NCBI RefSeq assembly: GCF_023100905.1
Contig: NZ_CP064686.1
Coordinates: 4,154,001-4,218,000, forward strand
Length of the DNA: 64,000 nucleotides
Reading direction: 5' to 3'
DNA from: Bradyrhizobium sp. 4
GTDB lineage: Bacteria > Pseudomonadota > Alphaproteobacteria > Rhizobiales > Xanthobacteraceae
Part shown: positions 33,786-43,535 of the stretch, piece by piece
How the letters are laid out: every line of letters begins with the position of its first letter
How positions within the stretch are numbered: the first letter of the stretch is position 1
Made by a program: the position numbers and the translations under genes
Notes under the pieces: model-generated
What the model was told of the DNA's origin: nothing
Databases searched by the model: none
The model's input: only the letters and a program-made list of their open reading frames with translations

Positions 33786-35576
33786 CTACCGCATCTCGTC
33801 CGGAGCATGGACGCCGAGGATGGCGAGGCCCGATGCCAGGACAGAGACGACGCCCTGGACCATGGCCAGCCGCGCCTTCGTTAGATCTGCATCATTATTG
33901 ATAATGAAGCGTAAATAGGGCAAATCGCGCCCCTTCGTCCAAAGTGCGTGAAATTCACTCGCTAAGTCATAGAGATAGAAGGCAATTCGGTGCGGCTCGT
34001 GGGCGCTTGCAGCCGCTTCCAGCATGCGCGGAAAAATTGCGAGCCGCTTAAGAAGGTCGAGCTCAGCCGGGTCCGACAGCCGTTCCACCGCCGACTCACC
34101 GAGCCAGGCGACGCGCTTTTCCGTTTCCTCCGGGAGTTCCGGGAACACGTCGGCCCGAGCATTGCGGAAGATCGAATGGCCGCGGGCGTGGCCGTACTGC
34201 ACATAGAACACTGGGTTGTCGCGCGACTGTTCCATGACCTTAGCGAGGTCGAAGTCGAGCACCGCGTCGTTCTTGCGGTAGAGCATCATGAAGCGGACGG
34301 CGTCCTGACCGACTTCATCCACCACCTCACGCAAGGTGACGAAGTCCCCGCTCCGCTTGGACATTTTCACCGGCTCGCCGTTACGCAGCAACTTCACGAG
34401 CTGGACGATCTTGACGTCGAGCGCCCCCTTGCCGGAGGTCGTCGCCTTCACCGCCGCCTGCATGCGCTTGATATAACCGCCATGGTCGGCGCCCCAGACG
34501 TCGATCATCTCGGCAAAGCCGCGGTCGAACTTGTTCTTGTGGTAGGCGATGTCGGCGGCGAAGTAGGTGTAGGAATTGTCGGACTTGATCAGCGGGCGAT
34601 CGACGTCGTCGCCGTAGGCGGTCGCCTTGAACAGCAACTGCTCGCGATCTTCCCAATCCTCGGCCGGGGCCCCCTTTGGCGGCGGCAGACGGCCTTGGTA
34701 GATGTCGCCCTTGGCGCGCAGGAAATCGATGGTCTCGGCGACCTTGTTGTTGCCGGCGTCCTGCAGCGAGCGCTCCGAGAAGAACACGTCGTGGCGGATG
34801 TTGAGCGCGGCGAGATCGTCCTTGATCTCGTCCATCATCATCGCGATCGCCTTGGCGCGTACCGCCGGCAGCCACGCGCCCTCGCTCATGGCGAGGAGCT
34901 TGTCGCCGTGCTCTTTGGCCAGCGCCTGCCCGACGGGCTTCAGATAGTCGCCGGGATAAAGACCTTCCGGGATCGCGCCGATGTCCTCGCCGAGCGCCTC
35001 GCGATACCTGAGGAACGCGGAGCGTGCGAGCACGTCGACCTGGGCGCCGGCATCGTTAATGTAATATTCGCGCGTGACGTCACGGCCTGCGAACTCGAGC
35101 AGGCTCGCCAGCGCGTCGCCGAACACGGCGCCGCGGCAATGGCCGACATGCATCGGTCCGGTCGGGTTGGCGGAGACATATTCGACGTTGACCTTGGAGC
35201 CGCCGCGGACGCGGCCGTAATCGGCGCCCTCGCGCAGCACGGTCCGCAGTGCCTCGGCCCATGCGGCCGGCTTCAGCGTCAGGTTTATGAAGCCGGGACC
35301 GGCGACGTCGACCTTCGTGATCAGCGGGTCCGCGCGCAGCCGTTCGGCGATCTGCTCGGCGAGGTCGCGCGGCTTTGCCTTTGCCTCTTTCGCAAGCACC
35401 ATGGCCGCGTTGGTCGCCATGTCGCCGTGGGAGGCATCGCGCGGCGGCTCGACCACCACGCGCGAGAAATCGATGCCCTCGGGCCAGTTGGCTTCCGCCG
35501 CGAGCGCGCGGCAGACCGCGTGCACGCGTGCGAGCACGTCGGCGAACAGGTGCAGTGCTGGGGATGTGTCGGGCAT
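33786..35576 (-). CDS. argS: Arginyl-tRNA synthetase
   Basis: A class I synthetase of 596 residues. The N-terminal tRNA-binding domain is followed by 'VEYVSANPTGPMHVGHCRGA' (HVGH, 143-146, the HIGH motif). 'EPVKMSKRSGDFVTLREVVD' carries the MSKR variant of KMSKS. The C-terminal anticodon-binding domain ends 'LASGLAILGVHAPDEM'. Length fits the family. It follows dgt by 9 bases. Confidence 0.97.
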   Translation of the reverse strand: MPDTSPALHLFADVLARVHAVCRALAAEANWPEGIDFSRVVVEPPRDASHGDMATNAAMVLAKEAKAKPRDLAEQIAERLRADPLITKVDVAGPGFINLTLKPAAWAEALRTVLREGADYGRVRGGSKVNVEYVSANPTGPMHVGHCRGAVFGDALASLLEFAGRDVTREYYINDAGAQVDVLARSAFLRYREALGEDIGAIPEGLYPGDYLKPVGQALAKEHGDKLLAMSEGAWLPAVRAKAIAMMMDEIKDDLAALNIRHDVFFSERSLQDAGNNKVAETIDFLRAKGDIYQGRLPPPKGAPAEDWEDREQLLFKATAYGDDVDRPLIKSDNSYTYFAADIAYHKNKFDRGFAEMIDVWGADHGGYIKRMQAAVKATTSGKGALDVKIVQLVKLLRNGEPVKMSKRSGDFVTLREVVDEVGQDAVRFMMLYRKNDAVLDFDLAKVMEQSRDNPVFYVQYGHARGHSIFRNARADVFPELPEETEKRVAWLGESAVERLSDPAELDLLKRLAIFPRMLEAAASAHEPHRIAFYLYDLASEFHALWTKGRDLPYLRFIINNDADLTKARLAMVQGVVSVLASGLAILGVHAPDEMR

Positions 35577-35585
35577 GGGCGCCGC

Positions 35586-36794
35586 CTAACGCAAATCCGG
35601 GGTCGAGTCAAAGAGCCGCTGGTGCTCGGTCAGGGCGAAACGATCGGTCATTCCGGCAATGAAATTCCCGATCCGGCGGGCCCGGTCGCCGTCATTGTCC
35701 ACCTCCGCCCCGACCAGCCATTCCGGCGGCAGCTCGCCGGGCGATGTGAGGTATTTTGCGAACAGGTCGAACAGGATCTGTTCCGCCTCGCCCATCACCC
35801 GCATCACCCGCTTGTGGCGGTACATGTGCTGATAGAGAAAGCGCTTGATGGCTGCCTCCTCCTCAGCGACGGCTGCGGGGAACGCGATCAATGCCCGGCT
35901 CTGCTGGCGCACGTCCTGAGCGGATTGCGGTTTCACGGCCGCAAGGTTTGTCTGCGCCTCGGCGAACACGGCACCGATCAAGTGTGAGATCAGCTCGCGC
36001 ACCAGCTCGGCGCCGCGCCTGACGTCTTCGAGAGCGGGGTAATGCGCAGAAGTCTCGGCGATGATCTCCGCGGTCAGCGGCATCACCTTGAGGTCGTCGA
36101 GGTGAAACAGACCCGCGCGCAGGCCGTCGTCGATATCGTGGGCATCATAGGCGATGTCGTCGGCGATCGCGGCGACCTGTGCCTCCAGCGAGGCGAAACT
36201 CCACAATTCGAGATCGTAGGTCTTGATGTAGTCGGCGATGCCGACGGGAATGCCGTGCTCGCGATAACGTCCGACCGGCGCACCGCTGCGATCGGTCAGC
36301 GGGCCGTTGTGCTTGACGATGCCCTCCAGCGCTTCCCACGTCAGGTTGAGCCCGTCGAATTCGGGATAGCGGTGTTCCAGCGCCGCAACGACGCGGAGCG
36401 TCTGGGCGTTGTGGTCAAAGCCGCCAAAATCCTTCAGGCAGGCGTCCAGCGCCCGCTCGCCCGCGTGCCCGAACGGCGGATGACCGAGGTCGTGGGCGAG
36501 CGCGAGGGTTTCCGTGAGGTCCTCGTCCAGCCCGAGCTGCCGCGCCAGTGCCCGGGCGATCTGCGCCACCTCCAGCGAATGGGTCAGCCGGGTGCGGTAA
36601 TGGTCGCCCTCGTGGAACACGAACACCTGGGTCTTGTACTTTAAGCGGCGGAATGCGGTGGAATGGATGACCCGGTCGCAATCCCGCCGGAACGGGCTGC
36701 GGGTCCGGCTCGGCGGTTCCGCGACCAACCGGCCGCGGCTGCGATTGGGATCGCAGGCATAGGGCGCGTGGGGGGCAGCCATTCCGACGGACAC
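35586..36794 (-). CDS. dgt: Deoxyguanosinetriphosphate triphosphohydrolase-like protein
   Basis: A protein of 402 residues of the HD superfamily that hydrolyses dNTPs to deoxynucleosides and triphosphate. 'HSTAFRRLKYKTQVFV' (about 44-59), 'RTRLTHSLEVAQIARALAR' with the first His, 'LALAHDLGHPPFGHAGE' (HD at 101-102) and 'DDIAYDAHDIDDGLRAG' are the family signature. The start is a GTG at 36794 or an ATG at 36782; the longer form was kept. It is the first gene of the dgt-argS run and is divergent from erpA. Confidence 0.93.
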   Translation of the reverse strand: MSVGMAAPHAPYACDPNRSRGRLVAEPPSRTRSPFRRDCDRVIHSTAFRRLKYKTQVFVFHEGDHYRTRLTHSLEVAQIARALARQLGLDEDLTETLALAHDLGHPPFGHAGERALDACLKDFGGFDHNAQTLRVVAALEHRYPEFDGLNLTWEALEGIVKHNGPLTDRSGAPVGRYREHGIPVGIADYIKTYDLELWSFASLEAQVAAIADDIAYDAHDIDDGLRAGLFHLDDLKVMPLTAEIIAETSAHYPALEDVRRGAELVRELISHLIGAVFAEAQTNLAAVKPQSAQDVRQQSRALIAFPAAVAEEEAAIKRFLYQHMYRHKRVMRVMGEAEQILFDLFAKYLTSPGELPPEWLVGAEVDNDGDRARRIGNFIAGMTDRFALTEHQRLFDSTPDLR

Positions 36795-36928
36795 GGCGAA
36801 TTTAGTCCCTATCCATTTGATTCTGCGTATGGTGGCACTTAACTATGCCGGACGCGGGATACCAACTGAATTGGGCAAGCGACCTTCAGGTGACTTGGTA
36901 TGACCGCGGGGACTATCGGAGACGAACG

Positions 36929-37258
36929 ATGACGACTGACGTGACCATCAGTGACAAGGCCGCACGCCGGATTGGGGAGATCCTCAAGGGCGAAGGGTCT
37001 GGCGCGATGCTGCGGATCTCGGTCGAGGGCGGCGGCTGCTCCGGCTTCCAGTACAAGTTCGACATTGACCGTGCCCGCACCGACGACGACCTCGTGATCG
37101 AGCAGGACAATGCGGTGGTGCTGGTCGATTCCGCCTCGCAGCCATTCCTGGCGGGGTCGCAGGTCGATTTCGTCGATGACCTGATCGGCGCCTCGTTCCG
37201 CGTCAACAACCCCAACGCCACGGCGTCCTGCGGCTGCGGGACCAGCTTCTCGATCTGA
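36929..37258 (+). CDS. erpA: Iron-sulfur cluster insertion protein ErpA
   Basis: An A-type carrier protein of 109 residues. The three conserved cysteines are C37 ('GGGCSGFQY'), C101 and C103 ('ASCGCGTSFS'). It delivers [2Fe-2S] or [4Fe-4S] clusters to apoproteins such as the isoprenoid enzymes and dehydratases, possibly including IlvD here. The ATG at 36929 has 'CGGAGACG' before it; upstream codons are not family-like. The gene is divergent from dgt and convergent with the hybrid kinase gene 10 bases on. Confidence 0.94.
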   Translation: MTTDVTISDKAARRIGEILKGEGSGAMLRISVEGGGCSGFQYKFDIDRARTDDDLVIEQDNAVVLVDSASQPFLAGSQVDFVDDLIGASFRVNNPNATASCGCGTSFSI

Positions 37259-37267
37259 CGTCGCCGG

Positions 37268-39595
37268 CTAAGCGCCGGTGATCTGCCTTTCCTCGTCCGT
37301 CCAGTCCGCCTCGACCGGCATCTGCTCGGGCTGAAGCGGCGCGCCCTCCGACACCCATTGGCCGTCCAGCGCACGCAGCAGCGCCGTGACCAGCGCAGGC
37401 TTGCGCAGCGGTTTGGCGAGGAAGTCGGACATCCCCGCCTCGCGGCAGTCCTTGACGTCTTCGGGGAAGGCATTGGCGGTGAGCGCGATGATCGGGGATT
37501 CGAATCGTCCGCCTAGCGCACGGATCGCCCGGGTCGCAGCAAGGCCGTCCATCTCGGGCATGCGCACGTCCATCAGCACGATGTCGTATTCGCCTTCGGA
37601 CACGGCCGCGACGGCCTCGACACCGTCGGCCACGACGCGCAATTCGACATCGAAGGCACCGAGCATCTTGCTCACGACCATGCGGTTGACGGCGTCGTCC
37701 TCGGCGACCAGCACCTTCAGCGGTCGGTCGAGGCCCGCGATGCGCGCCTTGAGATCGTCGGCTTCCTCGCGGCCTGCGTCGTGATCGGACGTTTGCACCT
37801 GGCTCCACGGCAGCACCAACGTGAAGCGGAAGGTCGAGCCTTCGTCCGGCGTCGAGGTGACGCCGATGGTGCCGCCCATCTGCTCGATGATGCGTCGGGA
37901 GATTGCAAGCCCAAGCCCGGTGCCGCCGAAGCGGCGGCTGATCGAGGCGTCAGCCTGGGCGAAGTCGGAGAAGAGCTGGCCGAGCTTCTCGGGGGCGATG
38001 CCGATGCCGCTGTCGGTCACGCTCCATTCGACGGTGGCGAGCAGATCGCGGCGGGCCTGACAGACGGCCGTGATCGTGACTTCGCCCTCGTCGGTGAACT
38101 TCACCGCGTTGGAAGCGAGATTGAGCAGCACCTGGCGGATACGCGCGACATCGCCGCGCAGCGTCGGCGGCAGGTTGGGATCGAGCTCGACCTTGACCGC
38201 GAGCCCCTTGCTCTTGGCGCTCGCGCGCACGACGGTCGCCACCGCTTCGACCAGCGCCTGCGGCGCGAAGTCGATCACCTCGAACGCGAAGCGTCCGGCC
38301 TCGAGCTTGGAGAGGTCCAGGATGTCGTTGAGGATGCGCTGGAGGTTGTCGCCGGACTCGCGGATCGTGGTGACGGCTTCGTGCTGCTCCGGATCGAGTT
38401 TTGTCTCCAGCAGCATGCTGGCAAGCCCCAGCACGCCGTTCATCGGCGTGCGGATCTCGTGGCTCATCACTGCGAGGAAATCCGATTTGGCGCGGCTCTC
38501 GGCCTCAGCCTTTTCCGCGCGCCAGCGCTCGGTCACGTCACGGCCGAAGCCGCGATAGCCGAGGAATTGACCGTCGCGGTCGTAGGCCGGCTTCGCAGTG
38601 AGCGACCACAGCCGCGCCTCGCCGCCTGCGACCACCTTGAGGTTCATCTCGTGCAGCGGTTCGGCGTGCTCCATCAGGCCGAGGACGTTGTAGGCCGCGC
38701 TCTTGTCTTCGGGGCACAGCATGTCGAGCACGTCGGCGAAATGCGCGCCCTTCAGCAGCGGCAGCGGCAGCTGTGCGACGGCGGCGAAGCGCTCGGGCAC
38801 GTCGACCAGATGCCCCTCGGCGTCGGTCTGCCACAGCCAGTCGCTGGCATTCTCCTGAAAATCCTTCAGCAGCAGCGAGATGATCTCGGTCTGCCGCTCA
38901 AGCTCGAGCTGGGCCTTGAGATTGCCGAGGAACAGATTGCCTTGCGAGACGATGTTGCGCGCCATGAAGAACGCGAACAGCAGCAGGAACACCGCGGTTA
39001 CGAGATACGGCCCGGTGCCGCACAACAGCAGCGCCGCGACGCAGGCGATCGTCGTCGTCGCGAGATAGACAAGGCCCGCGCGCGGGAAGGTCGAGAGCGT
39101 GAAGGCACCGCCGGACATCATACCGACCATCAGGCAGGCGAGAATGAGCTGGCTGGTCGGCTCGATGCGGCTGAAAAGCGCGACCGGCAGCGTGCCCCAG
39201 ATTGCGGCGAGGAAAAACGCCTGCCGCAACATCTGCCGCGCGGCGCGGGGCGAGGCTTCCTGTGGCGGGCTCTGGTGGGAGCGCCGCCACGCGCGCACCG
39301 CGAGCGAGGCGGCGGTGGCGAGGGTCATGCCCCAGATCGCGAGAAAGTCGTTCCAACCACGGCCCCAGAACAGGACCAGCACGACCGCGACGTTGAGCAT
39401 GGTGACGGCCATCGTCACCGGGATCAGCCGTATCACCGCGTCGATCTGCTTGGCGCGGATGCGGCTTAGCTCGCACTCGCTGAGACCGGCGGTCAGGCCG
39501 TCCTCGATCTCGTAGCCGCCGAGCCAGTACAGGAACGCGCCGATCAAGCCGTCGCGGGGCTCGGTTCGCATCATGGATTTGTCCGGCCGTCCCAT
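37268..39595 (-). CDS. Membrane hybrid histidine kinase with receiver domain
   Basis: A protein of 775 residues. Spans of the membrane sensor lie at about 55-77, 82-103, 127-142, 147-165, 174-193 and 197-212. A PAS domain follows (245-360, 'ENASDWLWQTDAEGHLVDVP'), then HisKA with His379 ('AVMSHEIRTPMNGVLG'), HATPase (N box 'QVLLNLASNAVKFTD', G boxes 'DSGIGIAPEK', 'GGTGLGLAIS') and a receiver with phosphoacceptor Asp676 ('VLMDVRMPEMDG'). No HPt domain is present, so a separate HPt protein may be needed. The signal is unknown. It is convergent with erpA. Confidence 0.93.
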   Translation of the reverse strand: MGRPDKSMMRTEPRDGLIGAFLYWLGGYEIEDGLTAGLSECELSRIRAKQIDAVIRLIPVTMAVTMLNVAVVLVLFWGRGWNDFLAIWGMTLATAASLAVRAWRRSHQSPPQEASPRAARQMLRQAFFLAAIWGTLPVALFSRIEPTSQLILACLMVGMMSGGAFTLSTFPRAGLVYLATTTIACVAALLLCGTGPYLVTAVFLLLFAFFMARNIVSQGNLFLGNLKAQLELERQTEIISLLLKDFQENASDWLWQTDAEGHLVDVPERFAAVAQLPLPLLKGAHFADVLDMLCPEDKSAAYNVLGLMEHAEPLHEMNLKVVAGGEARLWSLTAKPAYDRDGQFLGYRGFGRDVTERWRAEKAEAESRAKSDFLAVMSHEIRTPMNGVLGLASMLLETKLDPEQHEAVTTIRESGDNLQRILNDILDLSKLEAGRFAFEVIDFAPQALVEAVATVVRASAKSKGLAVKVELDPNLPPTLRGDVARIRQVLLNLASNAVKFTDEGEVTITAVCQARRDLLATVEWSVTDSGIGIAPEKLGQLFSDFAQADASISRRFGGTGLGLAISRRIIEQMGGTIGVTSTPDEGSTFRFTLVLPWSQVQTSDHDAGREEADDLKARIAGLDRPLKVLVAEDDAVNRMVVSKMLGAFDVELRVVADGVEAVAAVSEGEYDIVLMDVRMPEMDGLAATRAIRALGGRFESPIIALTANAFPEDVKDCREAGMSDFLAKPLRKPALVTALLRALDGQWVSEGAPLQPEQMPVEADWTDEERQITGA

Positions 39596-39671
39596 CGAAA
39601 AACCTTTTCACGATCAATGGCCCAGGCCCGACTTAAGCCGGGTTAATTTTGTGGGAGATTTCGCAGCATCC

Positions 39672-39700
39672 TTGACGGGCGCGTTTGCATTTTGTTCTAA
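39672..39700 (+). promoter_or_regulatory. Possible sigma-70 promoter of xthA
   Basis: TTGACG at 39672-39677 and TTCTAA at 39695-39700 with a 17-base spacer, 27 bases before the xthA start. The -35 is good, the -10 only moderate. Confidence 0.35.
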
Positions 39701-39727
39701 CCATGGCCCCTGCCCGGAGCCGCCAAG

Positions 39728-40525
39728 ATGCCCATCAGAATAGCCACCTGGAACGTGAACTCGGTCCGGCAGCGGATCGATCTCCTCCTGACCTGGCTGA
39801 GGGAGTGCCAGCCGGACATCGTCTGCCTCCAGGAGATCAAATGCGTCGACGAGGCCTTCCCGCGGCTGGAGATCGAGGCGCTCGGCTACAACGTGGTCAC
39901 CCACGGGCAGAAGACGTTCAACGGTGTCGCCCTGCTCTCGAAGCTCCGGTTCGACGAGACCAAGTCGGGGCTGGCCGGCGACGACGAGGACGCCCATGCC
40001 CGCTTCCTCGAAGGCGTGGTGACGCTCAAGTCCGGCGTGCTGCGCATCGCCTGCCTCTATCTGCCCAATGGCAACCCCGTCGGGACCGAGAAATATCCCT
40101 ACAAGCTCAAATGGATGTCGCGGCTTCTTGAGTATTCGAAGGAGCGCCTGAAGACCGAGGAGCCGCTGATCCTCGCAGGCGACTTCAACGTCATCCCGCA
40201 TGCCCGGGACGTCCATAATCCCGCCGCCTGGACCGAGGACGCTCTGTTCAAGCCCGAGACGCGGGAGAGTTTTCAGTCCCTGCTCGGCCTCGGCCTGACC
40301 GATGCGCTTCGGGCCGTCACCGACGAACCCGGGCTCTACACGTTCTGGGATTACCAGGCCGGCGCCTGGCAGAAGAACCATGGCCTGCGCATCGACCATC
40401 TGCTGCTGTCGCCACAGGCCAGCGACCGGCTCGCCAATGTCGGCATCGACAGCTATGTGCGCAGCTGGGAGAAGCCGTCGGACCACGTGCCGGTGTGGGC
40501 GGATCTCGATCTCGATGCGGCGTGA
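39728..40525 (+). CDS. xthA: Exodeoxyribonuclease III
   Basis: A protein of 265 residues of the exonuclease III/AP endonuclease family, which cuts DNA at abasic sites and removes 3' blocks in base-excision repair. 'RIATWNVNSVRQRIDLLLTW' carries the first Asn, 'DIVCLQEIKCVDEAFP' the metal-binding Glu, 'ILAGDFNVIPHARDVHNP' the D-x-N catalytic pair and 'LRIDHLLLSP' plus 'SDHVPVWADL' the final D and H residues. All active-site residues are present. It is divergent from the hybrid kinase and convergent with exoR. Confidence 0.95.
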   Translation: MPIRIATWNVNSVRQRIDLLLTWLRECQPDIVCLQEIKCVDEAFPRLEIEALGYNVVTHGQKTFNGVALLSKLRFDETKSGLAGDDEDAHARFLEGVVTLKSGVLRIACLYLPNGNPVGTEKYPYKLKWMSRLLEYSKERLKTEEPLILAGDFNVIPHARDVHNPAAWTEDALFKPETRESFQSLLGLGLTDALRAVTDEPGLYTFWDYQAGAWQKNHGLRIDHLLLSPQASDRLANVGIDSYVRSWEKPSDHVPVWADLDLDAA

Positions 40526-40540
40526 GGCCGCCTCAACCAC

Positions 40541-41365
40541 TTACTCCCGGCGGCCCTGCACCCATTGCTCCAGCATCTGCAGGCACATGGCGCGATCGTC
40601 GTCGGAGGCCTTTGCGAAGGCGCGGTTGTAGTTTTCCTTGATCCAGGTCTCGTCGCTGCCTGCGCTGTCGCGCGCCAGCGTCAGCCACATCAGGCCGCGC
40701 GCGGCCTGCCGCGGCAGGCGGTCGCCGTTGAACAACATCTGGCCGAGCAGTGCCTGGGCCTCGTGCTGGCCCTTCTGCGCGGCGAGCCCAAGCCAGCGCG
40801 CGCCGTAGCGAAAATCCTCGCGCGAAGCGTCCGGCGTCTTCAGGTACAGGCGGGCGAGATCGTATTGCGCATCCGCATTGCCGAAATAGGACGCGGCATA
40901 GGAGAACATCTCCCGCGCGCGCTCCTGGTCCGGCTTGACCTTCGAATTCGGGATGCCGCTGAGATAATAGCGGCCGAGCGCCACAAAGGCGTTGGCGACG
41001 ATCTGCGCCTGCGGCGCCGACGGGCTATCCTCGGCATGCGCGTTGGCGATGCGGGTGAAATACTCGAACGCACGCACATCGTCCTGGGCGACGCCGTCGC
41101 CATTGGCATACATGCGGCCGAGCTTCCACTGCGCGATGGGGTGGCCACCCTCCGCGGCATATTGCAAGGCGCTGAGCGACGTTTCTTGGGTCACGACCGC
41201 TGGCGGCACATTACGCACCTTGCCTGCTGCACCCGGCAAGCTCGTGACCACCGGGATGGTCGCATCCTTCGGGCTGACGGGGGCGCCGTCAAAGGCGAGC
41301 GCCGGCGCGGCCAGCGCAGTAGCCCCCAACACAAACGCAACGATGGTACGCCTAGATGTCCGCAT
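40541..41365 (-). CDS. exoR: ExoR-type secreted Sel1-repeat regulator
   Basis: A protein of 274 residues with a signal peptide ending near 'APALAF' (25). Three or four Sel1-like repeats follow: 'LQYAAEGGHPIAQWKLGRMY' (about 67-86), 'FSYAASYFGNADAQYDLARL' and 'LGLAAQKGQHEAQALLGQML', then 'PRQAARGLMWLTLARDSAG', close to S. meliloti ExoR. There ExoR is periplasmic and restrains the ExoS kinase, controlling succinoglycan, motility and symbiosis; cleavage relieves the block. No exoS or chvI lies in the window. The start overlaps the ilvD stop by 14 bases. Confidence 0.86.
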   Translation of the reverse strand: MRTSRRTIVAFVLGATALAAPALAFDGAPVSPKDATIPVVTSLPGAAGKVRNVPPAVVTQETSLSALQYAAEGGHPIAQWKLGRMYANGDGVAQDDVRAFEYFTRIANAHAEDSPSAPQAQIVANAFVALGRYYLSGIPNSKVKPDQERAREMFSYAASYFGNADAQYDLARLYLKTPDASREDFRYGARWLGLAAQKGQHEAQALLGQMLFNGDRLPRQAARGLMWLTLARDSAGSDETWIKENYNRAFAKASDDDRAMCLQMLEQWVQGRRE

Positions 41366-43076
41366 AGCACTGTTTCTCGTGCGCGCCGCCCGGATGGGTC
41401 ACTGCCCCACCGAGCGCTGGTCCAACCTGCTGAGCATATTTCCAGAGCGCGCCCGTCGTGTGGTTAGTCGCGCGAGCGATCCATTTGGTCTTGCGTTGGG
41501 CAAGCTCCTGGTCGCTCAATTTTACGTTAAGGGTACCGGCGACCGCGTCGATCTCGATGATATCGCCGTCCTCGAGCAGCCCAATCGGGCCGCCGATGGC
41601 GGCTTCCGGCCCGACATGGCCGATGCAGAAGCCGCGGGTGGCGCCGGAGAAGCGGCCGTCCGTGATGAGCGCGATCTTGCCACCCATGCCCTGGCCGGTC
41701 AGCGCCGCGGTGGTCTGGAGCATTTCCCGCATCCCGGGACCGCCCTTGGGCCCCTCGTAGCGGATCACGATGACTTCGCCTTCGCGGTAGGTGCGCTTCT
41801 GCACGGCCTCGAAAGCATCCTCCTCACGGTCGAAGCACCTGGCCGGACCGGTGAACCTGAGGTTGGACATTCCCGCGACTTTCACGATCGCACCTTCTGG
41901 CGCCAGATTGCCCTTAAGACCGACCACACCGCCGGTGACGGTGATGGGCTTGTCTGCCGGGTGCACCACGTCCTGGTGCGGATTCCACTTCACGCTTTTG
42001 AGGTTTTCGGCGATCGTTCGACCGGTGACGGTCATGCAGTCACCGTGAAGAAATCCGTTGTCGAGCAGCGTCTTCATCAGAAGCGGTATGCCACCTACTT
42101 CAAACATGTCTTTGGCGACATAACGGCCGCCCGGCTTCAAATCCGCGACGTACGGTGTCTTTTTGAAGATTTCGGCGACGTCGAACAGATCGAACTTGAT
42201 GCCGCACTCGTGCGCGATTGCCGGCAGGTGCAGTGCAGCATTGGTCGAGCCACCGGACGCGGCGACCACGGCGGCGGCATTCTCCAGCGCCTTGAGGGTG
42301 ACGATGTCGCGCGGCCGGATGTTTTGGGCGATCAGCTCCATGACCTGCTCGCCCGCGGTCATGCAGAAGGCGTCGCGAATTTCATAGGGTGCCGGAGCGC
42401 CGGCCGAGTACGGCAGCGCCAGGCCGATCGCCTCGGAGACCGTCGCCATCGTGTTGGCGGTGAACTGCGCGCCGCAGGCACCCGCAGAGGGGCATGCCAC
42501 GCGCTCGATCTCGTCCAGGTCCTCGTCCGACATCGCGCCGACCGAGTGCTTGCCGACGGCTTCGAACATGTCCTGCACCGTGACCTGCTGGCCCCGGAAA
42601 TTGCCGGGCAGGATCGAGCCGCCATAGATGAAGATCGAGGGCACGTTGAGGCGGACCATCGCCATCATCATGCCCGGCAGTGACTTGTCGCAGCCGGCCA
42701 GGCCAACGAGGGCGTCATAGGCGTGGCCACGGATCGTCAATTCGACGGAATCGGCGATGCATTCGCGCGACGGCAGCGAGGAACGCATGCCGTCGTGCCC
42801 CATCGCGATGCCGTCGGTTACGGTAATGGTGCAGAATTCGCGCGGCGTGCCTCCGGCGGATGCGACGCCCTTCTTCACCGCCTGCGCCTGGCGCATCAGG
42901 GAGATGTTGCAGGGCGCGGCCTCGTTCCAGCACGAGGCGACGCCGACGAAGGGCTGATGGATTTGATCGGTGGTCAGACCCATGGCGTAGAGGTAGGACC
43001 GATGGGGCGCGCGCGCAGGGCCTTCCGTCACGTGACGGCTCGGCAGCCTCTGCTTGATGTTGCTCTTCGCGTCCAT
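41352..43076 (-). CDS. ilvD: Dihydroxy-acid dehydratase
   Basis: An Fe-S enzyme of 574 residues that dehydrates 2,3-dihydroxy-isovalerate or -methylvalerate in valine and isoleucine synthesis. Cluster ligands are in 'VASCWNEAAPCN' (C49), 'GLAGCDKSLPGMMMAM' (C129) and 'CPSAGACGAQFTANTM'. The C-terminal domain has 'RFSGATRGFCIGHVGPEAA'. The ATG at 43076 was chosen; an in-frame TTG six bases upstream sits at a better distance from 'GGGGA' and could be used. The 3' end overlaps exoR by 14 bases, so the two may be cotranscribed. Confidence 0.95.
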   Translation of the reverse strand: MDAKSNIKQRLPSRHVTEGPARAPHRSYLYAMGLTTDQIHQPFVGVASCWNEAAPCNISLMRQAQAVKKGVASAGGTPREFCTITVTDGIAMGHDGMRSSLPSRECIADSVELTIRGHAYDALVGLAGCDKSLPGMMMAMVRLNVPSIFIYGGSILPGNFRGQQVTVQDMFEAVGKHSVGAMSDEDLDEIERVACPSAGACGAQFTANTMATVSEAIGLALPYSAGAPAPYEIRDAFCMTAGEQVMELIAQNIRPRDIVTLKALENAAAVVAASGGSTNAALHLPAIAHECGIKFDLFDVAEIFKKTPYVADLKPGGRYVAKDMFEVGGIPLLMKTLLDNGFLHGDCMTVTGRTIAENLKSVKWNPHQDVVHPADKPITVTGGVVGLKGNLAPEGAIVKVAGMSNLRFTGPARCFDREEDAFEAVQKRTYREGEVIVIRYEGPKGGPGMREMLQTTAALTGQGMGGKIALITDGRFSGATRGFCIGHVGPEAAIGGPIGLLEDGDIIEIDAVAGTLNVKLSDQELAQRKTKWIARATNHTTGALWKYAQQVGPALGGAVTHPGGAHEKQCYADI

Positions 43077-43535
43077 CGCCAACCAGTTTCCCCGGCCAAC
43101 CCTTTCAGACCCGAAAAATCATAGCCAAGATTTTAATCGACCTTTTGAATCGACCTTGGGGATTTCCCGTCGCCTTCCAGGACCACCGCTGCCGCTAAAA
43201 CATTCGAGTGATTTTATTCATGTTCAGGTGTGGCCAAAAAGCGGCGTCGATGCGAACGGACAGAGATGATGGTTAAATCGGTGGCGGGTGTTGCATGGAC
43301 GGCACAATCGTGGCCTGGAGGACACGGGCGGGCGTACCAAGATACCCCCGCTGGGAGGACGATCCACAACTTGAGATTTAGCGGCTCGCTGCTATGCCCA
43401 GTTTCGGCCGACGCCAAGGCGCAGCCAGGATGAGTCGCACTCTTACATTCCACCGCGTGTCCGAGACACGCTGCAAAGACGCTGCGCAGCGTCCGGGGTA
43501 TGTGGAGGAGAGTGAGGCCCACACTCTCTCCACAT

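Noticed and set aside
33990..35987. Plus-strand open frame of 665 codons
   Set aside because: Antisense to argS and the 3' end of dgt, both of which are clear genes.
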